A DNA stretch of 64,000 nt, from positions 8,866,001-8,930,000 of the forward strand of contig NZ_CP030073.1 in the NCBI RefSeq assembly GCF_003261055.1, written 5' to 3'. Made by a program: the position numbers and the translations under genes. Under the pieces are notes generated by a model. The model had not been told where the DNA came from. It saw only the letters and a program-made list of their open reading frames with translations, and searched no databases. Shown here piece after piece: positions 22,087-30,843 of this stretch. The stretch is from Streptomyces cadmiisoli. GTDB lineage: Bacteria > Actinomycetota > Actinomycetes > Streptomycetales > Streptomycetaceae. Position 1 is the stretch's first letter, and each line of letters starts with the position of its first letter.

Positions 22087-22941
22087 ATGAATCGACCACT
22101 GTTCGGCAAGATCGCCGTCGTCACCGGCGCGAGCCGTGGGGTAGGCAAGGGGATCGCGCTGGAGCTGGGTGCCGCCGGCGCGACGGTCTACGTGACCGGC
22201 CGCAGCGTCGCAGCGGGTTCGCTGCCCGGCACCGTGAGCGAGACAGCCGACCAGGTGACCGCACTGGGCGGCAAGGGCATAGCCCTCGTGTGCGATCACC
22301 ACAGTGACGAGCAGGTGGCGCACGTGTTTGAGCGCGTGCGCCATGACACCGGCCGATTGGACTTGCTGGTGAACAACGTCTTCTCGTCCCCGGACCTCGG
22401 CGCGTGGCTCGGCAAGCCGTTCTGGGAGCTGCCGCTCGCCGCGTGGGATCAGGTACTGGACATAGGCACGCGCTCGCACTACGTCGCCAGCGTCCATGCG
22501 GTGCCACTGCTGTTCGCCGGTGGAGGAGGGCTGATTGTCAACATCTCGTCGGCCGGCGCACGCCAGTACTCCCACAACACTCCGTATGGCGTCGGCAAGG
22601 CCGCACTCGACAAGATGACAGCGGACATGGCCGTGGAACTGCGCTCGCGCGACGTGTCCGTGGTGTCCGTGTGGCCAGGCTTGGTCCGGACCGAACTGGT
22701 CGACGCTGCCGCCCGCAGGGCCGGGCACGGCCGCTCTGAGATCGAGCTCCCCGGCGAGGGCAGGTTCGACGTCGACGCCGCCGAGTCACCGCGTTTCGTC
22801 GGACGTGCCGTGACCGCGCTGGCAGCCGACCCAGCGGTACGAGACCACTCGGGAACCGCGGTGTCCACGAGCGATCTGGCACACCGCTACGGCTTGACGG
22901 ATGTCGATGGCGCGGCGCCGTCCGCCACGAACCAGACCTGA
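22087..22941 (+). CDS. Short-chain dehydrogenase/reductase
   Basis: A 284-residue Rossmann-fold oxidoreductase. The cofactor motif TGASRGVGKG is at residues 14-23, the structural NN motif (LLVNNV) near 97, the catalytic Ser region VNISSAG near 155 and the catalytic YGVGK near 167. ATG 22087 has AGGAG six bases upstream. The GR-type residues after the second strand (VTGRS) suggest NADP(H) preference, by analogy only. Its promoter shares the palindrome bound by the divergent TetR regulator, so the natural substrate may also be the regulator's ligand. Confidence 0.92.
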   Translation: MNRPLFGKIAVVTGASRGVGKGIALELGAAGATVYVTGRSVAAGSLPGTVSETADQVTALGGKGIALVCDHHSDEQVAHVFERVRHDTGRLDLLVNNVFSSPDLGAWLGKPFWELPLAAWDQVLDIGTRSHYVASVHAVPLLFAGGGGLIVNISSAGARQYSHNTPYGVGKAALDKMTADMAVELRSRDVSVVSVWPGLVRTELVDAAARRAGHGRSEIELPGEGRFDVDAAESPRFVGRAVTALAADPAVRDHSGTAVSTSDLAHRYGLTDVDGAAPSATNQT

Positions 22942-23006
22942 ATCGACAGCGTTCCTGGGGGAGCCTGGCACCGCTGGGCTCCCTCGCATCGGCCGATACC
23001 GGTCAC

Positions 23007-23048
23007 TGGAGCGTGGAGCGTGGAGCGTGGAGCGTGGAGCGTGGAGCG
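23007..23048. repeat. TGGAGCG heptanucleotide tandem repeat
   Basis: Six perfect head-to-tail copies of TGGAGCG (42 bases) plus a partial TG, in non-coding DNA between the SDR gene and an integrase-like remnant. Confidence 0.95.
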
Positions 23049-23159
23049 TGTATTCGGGTCAGAGCGCCGAGTGCGCGAGATGAACTCGTCGGTGCAGGAT
23101 GTCACCTGCGATGGTGCGAGGCGCCATGCCGCCCGGCGGCGTCGCGGAGGGTCGGGATG

Positions 23160-23335
23160 CGGATGAGGTCCACGACGGTTCTGCAGCGGGCTTCTTCGGA
23201 ATCGGGCTGGGCGAGCTTGTCGTGGGCAGGCAAGGCTGACCTCAAGTCCTTCCAGCTTCCCCAGCCAGTCCTCACCTCCAGCCTCGGTGATGCGGACCAC
23301 AAGGTTGTCACGGATCTCGATCAGGCGGCCGCGAT
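23160..23335 (-). pseudogene. Decayed integrase-like C-terminal tail, copy 1
   Basis: The minus strand reads EIRDNLVVRITEAGGEDWLG, then LEGLEVSL. After a frameshift it continues as AHDKLAQPDSEEARCRTVVD. The same arrangement recurs at 24480-24705. I recall this helical tail from actinobacterial site-specific integrases or transposases, but the family name is from memory. No catalytic domain remains. Confidence 0.5.
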
Positions 23336-23520
23336 GGCCGGATGGGGGGCGGAGCGTCGAGCAGCGGACGCAGGCTTCTCTGAGCTCTGGGGCCGTTCCG
23401 TCCCAACGACTCTGATCTGCATCTCCCTGAAAACCGAATTGGTGATGCCAGCGGAATCACGGCGACACGCTTCGGAGCGCGCGAGGCGATCCACGTGCCG
23501 CCTCAGTACTGTGACTTCGC

Positions 23521-24417
23521 ATGACCGACACCGAGATCGAGATCACCGCAGACTTGGTCCGCGACCTGCTGCAGGAGCAACATCCAGACCTGGCAGGGCT
23601 GGCCATTCGTGAGGTGGCGGGCGGCTGGGGCAACCAAATGTGGCGCCTGGGAGACGAGTTGGCCGTACGCATGCAGCGCATGGACCCCACCCCGGAGCTC
23701 CAGCTCAAGGAGCGGCGGTGGCTTCCCGTGCTGGCCCCGCGCCTGCCGCTCCCGGTGCCGACCCCGGTGCGGTCCGGTGAACCGTCCGAGCGCTTCCCCA
23801 AGCATTGGACCGTGATGTCGTGGGTTCCCGGTGAGCCGCTGGACCATGGCGCGATCAGCCGCGGCGCCCACGCGGCCGACACGCTGGCGGGTTTCCTCCG
23901 GGCGCTCCATGTGGAGGCACCTGCCGAGGCACCGATCGCTATGGACCGCGGTGCCCATCCCCGGAACTGCACGGACGGCTTCGAGAACTTCTTCCAGGCC
24001 GTTGCCCCCGACGACATCGCCTCCGACGTCCGGGCAGTCTGGGACGACGCCGCTGAAGCCCACGCGTGGGAGGGTCCGCCGGTGTGGGTGCACGGCGACC
24101 TCCATCCGGCGAACGTCGTCGTCTCGGACGGAACGCTCTCGGGCATTATCGATTTCGGTGACATGTTCGCCGGCGATCCGGCGTGGGACCTCGCCGCCGC
24201 ATGGGTACTGCTGCCCGCGGGTGCGGCCTCACGGTTCTTCGACGTGTACGCGCATGCGGACGAGGCGACGATCCGGCGCGCCCGCGGGCTGGCCGCTATG
24301 AAGAGCCTCTTCCTGATGCTCATGGGGCAGAACGGGGAGCGGGGCCTTCCCGGCGGCAAGCCGCACTGGGGACCTGCAGGGCGGGCGGCACTTGATCGTG
24401 TTCTGAAGGGCGTTTGA
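23521..24417 (+). CDS. Aminoglycoside phosphotransferase (APH) family kinase
   Basis: A 298-residue protein with the APH/choline-kinase fold. It carries the catalytic loop HGDLHPANV (about residues 194-202) and the metal-binding IDFGD (about 210-214), with an N-lobe that includes GGWGNQMWRLG. Family members phosphorylate small molecules such as aminoglycosides, macrolides or homoserine; substrate cannot be assigned, and most chromosomal actinomycete members have no proven resistance role. Start ATG 23521. The gene lies between two decayed integrase-like tails in the same orientation, which suggests it came in with mobile DNA. Confidence 0.9.
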   Translation: MTDTEIEITADLVRDLLQEQHPDLAGLAIREVAGGWGNQMWRLGDELAVRMQRMDPTPELQLKERRWLPVLAPRLPLPVPTPVRSGEPSERFPKHWTVMSWVPGEPLDHGAISRGAHAADTLAGFLRALHVEAPAEAPIAMDRGAHPRNCTDGFENFFQAVAPDDIASDVRAVWDDAAEAHAWEGPPVWVHGDLHPANVVVSDGTLSGIIDFGDMFAGDPAWDLAAAWVLLPAGAASRFFDVYAHADEATIRRARGLAAMKSLFLMLMGQNGERGLPGGKPHWGPAGRAALDRVLKGV

Positions 24418-24479
24418 TGCATGCTTCTTTGAACCTGTTCTCGATCTTGCGTTCGATGTGCATGGCGGCCCGCCTGTGC

Positions 24480-24705
24480 GGGCTTGTCGATCACTACCCC
24501 GTGGTGCCGGATGCCAAGGTTCACGGCCGTACGCTGCCAGTGGACGCGTTCGATCTGCCGAGGTCTCTCTTCGGCGCAGTCCAGGCTGACATGAAGACCT
24601 TCGACCTCGCCCAGCTAGCCTTCTGTCTCGGCTTCGGTGATTCGGGTGATCAAGTTGTCGCGGATCTCGGTAACGAGGTATCGACGGTCGGGCGGACTAT
24701 GTCCT
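24480..24705 (-). pseudogene. Decayed integrase-like C-terminal tail, copy 2
   Basis: Reads LVTEIRDNLITRITEAETEG, an in-frame TAG where copy 1 has Trp, then LGEVEGLHVSL and TAVNLGIRHHGVV. It shares the EIRDNL, RITEA, LG and EGL.VSL pattern with copy 1 at 23160-23335. The upstream part (24705-24960) is degraded. The two relics flank the APH-family gene. Confidence 0.5.
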
Positions 24706-24973
24706 GGCTGCACTGCGGTCGCCGACTCCAGCGCTGCCAGCAGCGCAAGGCCGAGTGCCCACCGGCTATCGGCGGAACTTCCGGTGCCCCCACCTGCTAT
24801 TGCCGCACCATCATTGAGGCGACCCGCTTGGCCAGCCCTGAGATGCTCGTAGCCGCCTGACGACGAATATCGGCCTACCTGTTGGTTGGTGACGGCCAGG
24901 CCGGACCACTTCCGATCACTGCCTGGCCAGGGTGTGTTGGATGGTCGCCAGGGTGCGGGCATGGCCGTGTCCG

Positions 24974-26329
24974 CTACGGACTCACTGTGACCACGGCTGC
25001 ATCGTTGTCCGGCTTGTCGTCCCAGCGGCTTCTGCCGACGTCCACCAAGCCCGTGCTGTCACCGCCCAGGCGCAGGGTGAACTCGAACATCTGGCTCTTG
25101 CCTGGGCCGAGTTCGGTGACCGGGCAGGTGAAAGTCATGCCATCCTGCTCGCACGACGGTTCATATGCGGCCACGTCGATTGCCGTCATGGGCTGCTCGA
25201 GCGCTGTCGAACCGGGTGGCAGCGTGAACTTCAGGCCGGCGGGTGCGGTCGCCCCGGGCCCGTTATTGCGGACGCCCACGGAGACCTTGTGCTCGCTGTC
25301 GGGGACTCCGCGGATCTCGGCGCCGATCGCCTCGAAGTCGGCGGATGCGGCGAGCTCCACCTCGGTCCACGCGTCTCCTTCGGCGTGGAACAGCCTTTCA
25401 TGAGCGGGGGTGGCCACACGCGTCAGTGCCGGGCCGTCTCCGGCTTCGCCGTCGGTGGGCCAGTTGCTGTCCTTTGGCGGCCCGAGGTCCAGGGGCCAGG
25501 CCTGCTGGTGGAATCTGGAGACGAGCACGCTCTCGGGTGCGCGGATGCGTAGGGCCGGGGCCAGTGTCACCCTCTCTCCGGGGCGTAGGCGCAGGCCGGG
25601 GAGCCGGCAGACGGCGGTGTGCCGTGCATCGCCCGCCTGGTAACGGCAGTTGCCGGCCTCGCCGACGATGGTGGAGCCGTTGCGCCCCGGCACATCGAGC
25701 CCGAAGCCGAGTCCCTCGGCGGTGATCTCGCCCGTGTTGCGGACCGTGACCGGTATGTCGATCTCCATGCCGGGAAGCGCACCGGACAGGGTCCTCGGGG
25801 CGCTCACCTCCAGCACCGGCTCGCCGACCACCACCCGGGTGACGGCCTTCAGCACGGTGCCGTCCGCCATGGTGTACCGGTACCGGAGCTTCGCACGGGA
25901 GCCCGCCTCGGCGCCGGCCGCCGCGACGGGCCAGACCCGGCCCAGATCAAGCCAGTTGTCGTATGCGGCCCCCAACTTGCAGGTCACGCTCACCTCGTCA
26001 CCGGAGCAACGGGAGCCCTGGGTCTTGAGCTTCACTGCCCTGCCGGGCCCGTCGACACTGACCACCAGCCGGCCGTCCTCGAGCGGCGCCTCGGCGCGCG
26101 AGCGCCCCGTTCCATCGGAAGTCGAGATGTGGAAGGGGATCTTCCCTTTCGGCCCGGCGCCGTCCCCGTACGGCCGCAGATAGAACAGCTTCGAGACCGT
26201 GAGCTCCGGCCCGGTCACCTCTTCTTCCGGCTCGAGACGGCACGCCCCCGCGCTTGCCACCACTGCCCCCAACGCTACGACCGGCAGGGCGCGGCGGATT
26301 GCTGCCACCGGTGTCTGGAAACGGTGCAC
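24974..26329 (-). CDS. Secreted or lipoprotein-like protein of unknown function
   Basis: A 451-residue exported protein. A basic N-terminus and hydrophobic stretch end at ASAGAC near residue 30, a weak lipobox with Ala at -3, so lipid attachment is possible but unsure. The rest is rich in beta-strand and looks like two DUF11/CARDB-type domains: VTVRNTGEITAEGLGFGLDV near 190 and VGVRNNGPGATAPAG near 360, each with a paired-cysteine stretch nearby. The start is GTG 26329 with GGGAGG five bases upstream. It stands alone. Such domains usually serve as surface adhesion or spacer modules; no catalytic motif is visible. Confidence 0.75.
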   Translation of the reverse strand: MHRFQTPVAAIRRALPVVALGAVVASAGACRLEPEEEVTGPELTVSKLFYLRPYGDGAGPKGKIPFHISTSDGTGRSRAEAPLEDGRLVVSVDGPGRAVKLKTQGSRCSGDEVSVTCKLGAAYDNWLDLGRVWPVAAAGAEAGSRAKLRYRYTMADGTVLKAVTRVVVGEPVLEVSAPRTLSGALPGMEIDIPVTVRNTGEITAEGLGFGLDVPGRNGSTIVGEAGNCRYQAGDARHTAVCRLPGLRLRPGERVTLAPALRIRAPESVLVSRFHQQAWPLDLGPPKDSNWPTDGEAGDGPALTRVATPAHERLFHAEGDAWTEVELAASADFEAIGAEIRGVPDSEHKVSVGVRNNGPGATAPAGLKFTLPPGSTALEQPMTAIDVAAYEPSCEQDGMTFTCPVTELGPGKSQMFEFTLRLGGDSTGLVDVGRSRWDDKPDNDAAVVTVSP

Positions 26330-26339
26330 AAGAACCTCC

Positions 26340-26710
26340 CAGCGCGTGCGACGGGGATGACGCAGCCCCGTGATCCTTCATGACCGACTGCGGCACCGCA
26401 CCGCAACCCTAGCCACACGGCTACGCGGCTCTGTGGCAGGGCGCACAGGGCAAGCGCCACCAGGCCGTGGAGCGAGCGGAAGTCGGGCATGAGAAGAATG
26501 ATCAAGGAGGATGTGGAGATCAACTTCCGGGCCGTTGCTCGTGCGCCAGCGTCAGCTCGGACTTCCCCTCAGCCATCCCGACCTGCGTCAACGTATGAAG
26601 ACCTTGCGCGGCCAGCAACTGGCCGCGGCATACGGCGAGATCACAGGCCTGCAACGCGGGATCCAGTCACATGGCCCGAGGCCGTGACAGCACACGCCCG
26701 TGTCCAGAGC
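26340..26710. other. Intergenic stretch with a short unidentified relic
   Basis: One plus-strand frame (about 26520-26685) reads RQRQLGLPLSHPDLRQRMKT, then LRGQQLAAAYGEI. This looks like real helical protein without a start. I cannot place it; nothing else is supported here. Confidence 0.3.
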
Positions 26711-27196
26711 TCACGATCCAGAACGCGAACCCAGAAGACTGTGCTGCACCAGACCCGAAGGAAGATCGCTCTTCCCCGAAGCCCGAGCAGTCAGCTCCAC
26801 GAGCCCTGCCCGAAGGTCCGCAGCCGGCTCACCAAGGACGACCGCACTGATGATCAGCTCTATCATCAGACGGTCGTACTCGTCGCCCATGCTCCGATAA
26901 CGCTCCCCATCGCCCTCCACCACGGCAGAGACGATTCTTCTTCCATCACCAGCCACAGGGGCGAAGGACGCCTCATAGACGCCGTAACCGGTCCAACTCC
27001 GGTGCATGAAAACGGCATCGGCTTCGACGAAGATGTTCCACTTCTCATCCATGTCCCGGGCTGCGTATCCGCGCTGGATCCGGTCCCAGTCCTCGTCAGT
27101 CCAGACACGATCCGGCACCAGAGCCACCGGTCTGGGCGAGCTGATCGGGTGGAGGCGCCGGAACGACTCTCTGGTGAGCGGGGCATCGGCAGTCAT
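26711..27196 (-). CDS. Conserved hypothetical protein
   Basis: A 161-residue soluble protein with natural-looking composition and a well-defined core (WTDEDWDRIQRGYAARDMDE, then WNIFVEADAVFMHRSWTGYG). I remember similar small proteins in other Streptomyces genomes but know no function. No signal peptide, membrane segment or nucleotide-binding motif is visible. The clean ATG 27196 start and the lack of overlap with neighbours support a real gene. The next gene upstream on this strand is about 2 kb away. Confidence 0.7.
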   Translation of the reverse strand: MTADAPLTRESFRRLHPISSPRPVALVPDRVWTDEDWDRIQRGYAARDMDEKWNIFVEADAVFMHRSWTGYGVYEASFAPVAGDGRRIVSAVVEGDGERYRSMGDEYDRLMIELIISAVVLGEPAADLRAGLVELTARASGKSDLPSGLVQHSLLGSRSGS

Positions 27197-27311
27197 GACG
27201 TGATCCTACTTACGGGTCGCGCAGTGAGGCTGACCACTGCCCGAAAAGCCCCCAAGGCCGGCGGGTTGTGCGGTGGCGGCAGGCGATAGGCCCGGGTGGT
27301 CCGGTTGCTCG

Positions 27312-29762
27312 TCAGGGGCGGAGGTCGAGGTCCTGCTCGGCCCAGACGAGTTTGCCGCCCGGTATCGGACGGGAGCCCCATCGTCGGGACAGTTGGGAGA
27401 CCAGGAAGAGGCCACGGCCGTTCTCGTCGCAGGCGCCCGCGTTGCGCGGACGCGGGAGGCAGGTGTCTGTGTCCGACACTTCGCAGGTCAGGACCTGGTG
27501 CCGGATCAGACGTAGCTGGATGGGGCCGGTGCTGTGGCGGACTGCGTTGGTAATCAGTTCGCTGACGATCAGTTTGGTGGAGTCCTCGAGACGTTCCAGG
27601 TCCCACGCGGCCAGTTGGCCGGCTGCCAGGTTCCGGGCGCGGCGAACGGAGGTGTCGTCGCTCGGAAGGGTCCAGGTGGCGACTCGGTTCGGGCTGAGCG
27701 TGCGGGTGCGGACCAGTAGCAGGCTTGCGTCGTCGCACGCCGTCTGGCCTTGGACGGGCTGCATCGCGTGGGTGCAGAGCTCTTCCAGGGGGAGATCCGG
27801 ATGGGCGAGGGCAGTGCCCAGGCTGTGCATTCCGTCATCGATGTCGTTGTCGCGGGTTTCGACCAGGCCGTCGGTGTAGAGGGCGATGAGGTTTCCCTCG
27901 GGTAGTTCCAGTTCGACGGCCTCGAAGGGGACGCACAGCCCGATTCCGAGGGGAGCTCCGGTGGGTAGGTCAGGGTAGGTGATGTGGCCGTTCGGGCCGA
28001 TGATCGCGGGCGGGAGGTGTCCGGCTGTTGCCATGGTGCACTTGCCGGTGATCGGGTCGTATACGGCGTACAGACAGGTGGCGCCGACAGCGGTGGCAGC
28101 CTGGTCCGGGGCATCGCTGTCTGCTTCTGCCAGTCGCTGGACGGTGTCGTCGAGACGGGTCAGCAGTTCGTCGGGGGGCAGTTCCATGTCGGCGAGCGTG
28201 CGGACCGCGTTGCGGAGCCCTCCCATGGCTGCGGCGGCGTTGATGCCGTGTCCGACCACGTCCCCGATGACGAGGGCCACCCGGGCGCCGGACAGCGGGA
28301 TCACGTCGAACCAGTCGCCCCCGACACCGCGGTCGATGTCGGCGGGCATGTAGCGGGAGGCCGCCTCGACCGCCATGCCGCCATTCAAACGGCGTGGGAG
28401 CAGGGTGCGCTGGAGTGCGAAGGCCGCGTTGTGCTGGCGTGTGTACTGGCGTGCATTGTCCAACGACACTGCGGCGCGGCTGACGAACTCTTCGGCCAGG
28501 AGCAGATCCGCCTCCTGGAATGGCGCCGGGTTCTCGGTGCGGAGGAACAATGCCACGCCTAGCAGGACGCGCCGCACGCGGATGGGGACGAGCATCACAG
28601 AGTGCATGCCGGTCTCGAGGGCCTTCTGGGCCCGTGCCGGGTCCTTGTCGATCCAGGTGCCCGCGGAGGTGTCAAACGACGGCTGCAGGTAGGACCTCCC
28701 GGTGCGCAGGACTTCGAAGAAGGGTGCCTCTGGCGGCATCGGGATTGCTTCCCCTCGCCCCCACGGGGACTCCGGGACCCCTTGGTGGATCGAAGCCAGA
28801 CCGGCACGCCGCAGGACGCGCAGTCGCTCGCCTCGTGAGCCGATGCGGACCGGGACCCCCTCGCCGATCACGGCCGACTGCACCAGGTCCACCGTGACGA
28901 AGTCGGCGAACAGGGGTACGGCGAGGTCGGCCAGTTCCTGGCCGGTCTGCATCACATCCAGGGTCCTGCCGAAGCGTGTGCCGGCCTCGCCAAGGACGGC
29001 GAGGCGCTCACGTACCTGCTGCCTCTCGGTGACATCAACGCTGATGGCGCACACCCCCAGAGGCCGGCCGTCGGCACCCTGGAGACAGGAGAACGAGACC
29101 GCGAACGGGCGCTCCGGACCCCGGCCGGCCGGCAGCCATGTCCGGTACTCGCGGACCTTGGTGGTGCCGCACTCGAGTACCTGCCGCATCACGGCCTCGG
29201 TCGCCTCGGTCTCGGTGCTGGGCCACGCATCGGTGGGTCGACATCCGAGCCGTCGCTCAGCGGTAACCCCGTCCTGGCTTTCCATCACGTCGTTCAGCCA
29301 CGCGCAGCGCAGTTGCAGATCACGAACGACGACGCCGATCGGCGCACGGGCAAGAAGTGCCCCCTGCGCCCGTCCGCTCGACGCGTCTGCGGACAGTACG
29401 CCGATGTCGGTCACGGAAGCGATCCACCGCACTGTTCCGTCCCGTCCCCACACCCTCGACATGCGCATGCTGACGTCGAGCACGCGGCCGTCACGATGGC
29501 GCACCGCCGTAGCGCCCGGCCAGCCGTTGCGGGCAATGCACTGATCGACGAACACCGCTACTGCCTCCGCATCATCGAGGGACGGCAGGACAAGGGCGGC
29601 GGACCGTCCCACCACCTCGCCGGCGCAGTACCCGACGAGCTGCTCGGCGGTATGCGTCCACGCGACCACCATCCCCTGCTGGTCGAGCAGCGCGAACGCC
29701 GTACCCGACACGTCAGACGCGTTCATCCGAGTACCGGCTGTCGCCTGGTCGGTGATGGTCAT
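27312..29762 (-). CDS. PAS-PAS-GAF-SpoIIE phosphatase with HATPase domain (paralogue 1)
   Basis: An 816-residue signalling protein. Order: PAS (about 15-125), second PAS (about 135-250), GAF (about 270-440), PP2C/SpoIIE serine phosphatase (about 455-670, with GGDWFDVIPL, GDVVGHG, YTDGL and DDASLLLVR) and a C-terminal HATPase_c domain of anti-sigma type (SELITNAVRHS, ENGRGL). Such proteins sense signals through PAS/GAF and control anti-sigma-factor antagonists by dephosphorylation, while the HATPase may act as kinase or sigma binder. Start ATG 29762; TTG 29765 is directly adjacent. A close paralogue lies at 41899-44385. Both have a TGTCACA-type promoter pattern upstream, so they may answer to the ECF41-like sigma factor encoded between them. 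Confidence 0.93.
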   Translation of the reverse strand: MTITDQATAGTRMNASDVSGTAFALLDQQGMVVAWTHTAEQLVGYCAGEVVGRSAALVLPSLDDAEAVAVFVDQCIARNGWPGATAVRHRDGRVLDVSMRMSRVWGRDGTVRWIASVTDIGVLSADASSGRAQGALLARAPIGVVVRDLQLRCAWLNDVMESQDGVTAERRLGCRPTDAWPSTETEATEAVMRQVLECGTTKVREYRTWLPAGRGPERPFAVSFSCLQGADGRPLGVCAISVDVTERQQVRERLAVLGEAGTRFGRTLDVMQTGQELADLAVPLFADFVTVDLVQSAVIGEGVPVRIGSRGERLRVLRRAGLASIHQGVPESPWGRGEAIPMPPEAPFFEVLRTGRSYLQPSFDTSAGTWIDKDPARAQKALETGMHSVMLVPIRVRRVLLGVALFLRTENPAPFQEADLLLAEEFVSRAAVSLDNARQYTRQHNAAFALQRTLLPRRLNGGMAVEAASRYMPADIDRGVGGDWFDVIPLSGARVALVIGDVVGHGINAAAAMGGLRNAVRTLADMELPPDELLTRLDDTVQRLAEADSDAPDQAATAVGATCLYAVYDPITGKCTMATAGHLPPAIIGPNGHITYPDLPTGAPLGIGLCVPFEAVELELPEGNLIALYTDGLVETRDNDIDDGMHSLGTALAHPDLPLEELCTHAMQPVQGQTACDDASLLLVRTRTLSPNRVATWTLPSDDTSVRRARNLAAGQLAAWDLERLEDSTKLIVSELITNAVRHSTGPIQLRLIRHQVLTCEVSDTDTCLPRPRNAGACDENGRGLFLVSQLSRRWGSRPIPGGKLVWAEQDLDLRP

Positions 29763-29840
29763 CAAGCTGTTGTTCCTCGGGTGGCTGGGTGACTGGCGAG
29801 AGCTACGAATCTGAGGTCGTTATGCCTGTTTCGAAAGCCT

Positions 29841-29867
29841 GTCCGCGTAGGAGTCTGTTTTGTGACA
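29841..29867 (-). promoter_or_regulatory. ECF41-like promoter of phosphatase paralogue 1
   Basis: Read on the minus strand: TGTCACA (29867-29861), 16 bases, then GGAC (29844-29841), about 80 bases before the ATG. The same spacing occurs at 44488-44462 and 37623-37597. TGTCACA is the -35 consensus I know for ECF41 sigma factors; their published -10 is CGTC-like, so the match there is partial. Confidence 0.5.
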
Positions 29868-30000
29868 GTGCAAGAGCGTGGCTGCCGCGGTCGCGCTGGT
29901 CCGGGACGGAGGTGGCTCGCGCGGGGGCATGTCGGCGTCGGCTGAATCGTGACCCACTTTGGGCGGTGGAAATCTGACCCGGTTGGTGTCGATGGGTGGT

Positions 30001-30843
30001 TCAGTCGTTGTCGGGTGTGTCGGTGGGGACGCGTCCGAGTTCGCGTCCTCGCATGCGGTAGGAGTCGCCTTTGAGGGAGTGGACCTCTGCGTGGTGGACC
30101 AGTCGGTCGATCATGGCGGCGGCTACGGTCTCGTCGCCGAAGACCTCTCCCCAGCGCCCGAAGGGCTTGTTGCTGGTGACGATCACGGACGCGCGTTCGT
30201 ATCTGTTTGATATGAGCTGGAAGAACAGGTTCGCGGCCTCCGCTTCGAAGGGGATGTAGCCGACCTCGTCGACCACGATCAGCGGATAGCGGCCGAGCCT
30301 GGTGAGCTCGGCCGACAGGCGGCCGGTCTCGTGGGCGGCGGCGAGCTTGTCGACCCATTCGGCGGCGGTGGCGAAAGCGACGCGGTGTCCGGCCTGGCAG
30401 GCCCGCACTGCCAGGCCGATCGCCAGGTGGGTCTTCCCGGTGCCGGGCGGGCCCAGGAAGACGACGTTTTCCTTGCCCGCGATGAAGTCCAACGTGCCCA
30501 GATGCGCCAGCTGTTGGCGCGTCATGCCGCGCAGATGGGTGACGTCGAGCTCCTCCACCGTCTTGATCGCGGGGAAACGGGCGGCGCGTACTCGTGCCTC
30601 GCCGCCATGCGATTCGCGGGCGGAGACCTCGCGCTGGAGGCAGGCGACCAGGTATTCGGCGTGGGTCCAGGACTCCTTGCGGGCCCGTTCGGCGAGCCGG
30701 TCGGCGGCGGCAAGGAGAGCCGGGGCCTTCATGGCCCGGGCCAGGAATGCCAGGTCGGAGGCGGTCTGCTGACCGGTCCTGCGACCTGTGGCCGTGTCGG
30801 CGGCGGGTGCTTGTGCGTCGGTGGTGGTGGAGGTGCGGGCCAT
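30001..30843 (-). CDS. istB: IstB-like ATP-binding transposition helper
   Basis: A 280-residue AAA+ ATPase with Walker A GPPGTGKTHLA (about residues 130-140) and Walker B LIVVDEVG (about 188-195). IstB assembles on DNA and directs the IstA transposase to target sites. It shares its start with the istA stop in a TGATG overlap, giving translational coupling. Length and motifs look intact, so the element may still be functional. Confidence 0.95.
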   Translation of the reverse strand: MARTSTTTDAQAPAADTATGRRTGQQTASDLAFLARAMKAPALLAAADRLAERARKESWTHAEYLVACLQREVSARESHGGEARVRAARFPAIKTVEELDVTHLRGMTRQQLAHLGTLDFIAGKENVVFLGPPGTGKTHLAIGLAVRACQAGHRVAFATAAEWVDKLAAAHETGRLSAELTRLGRYPLIVVDEVGYIPFEAEAANLFFQLISNRYERASVIVTSNKPFGRWGEVFGDETVAAAMIDRLVHHAEVHSLKGDSYRMRGRELGRVPTDTPDND

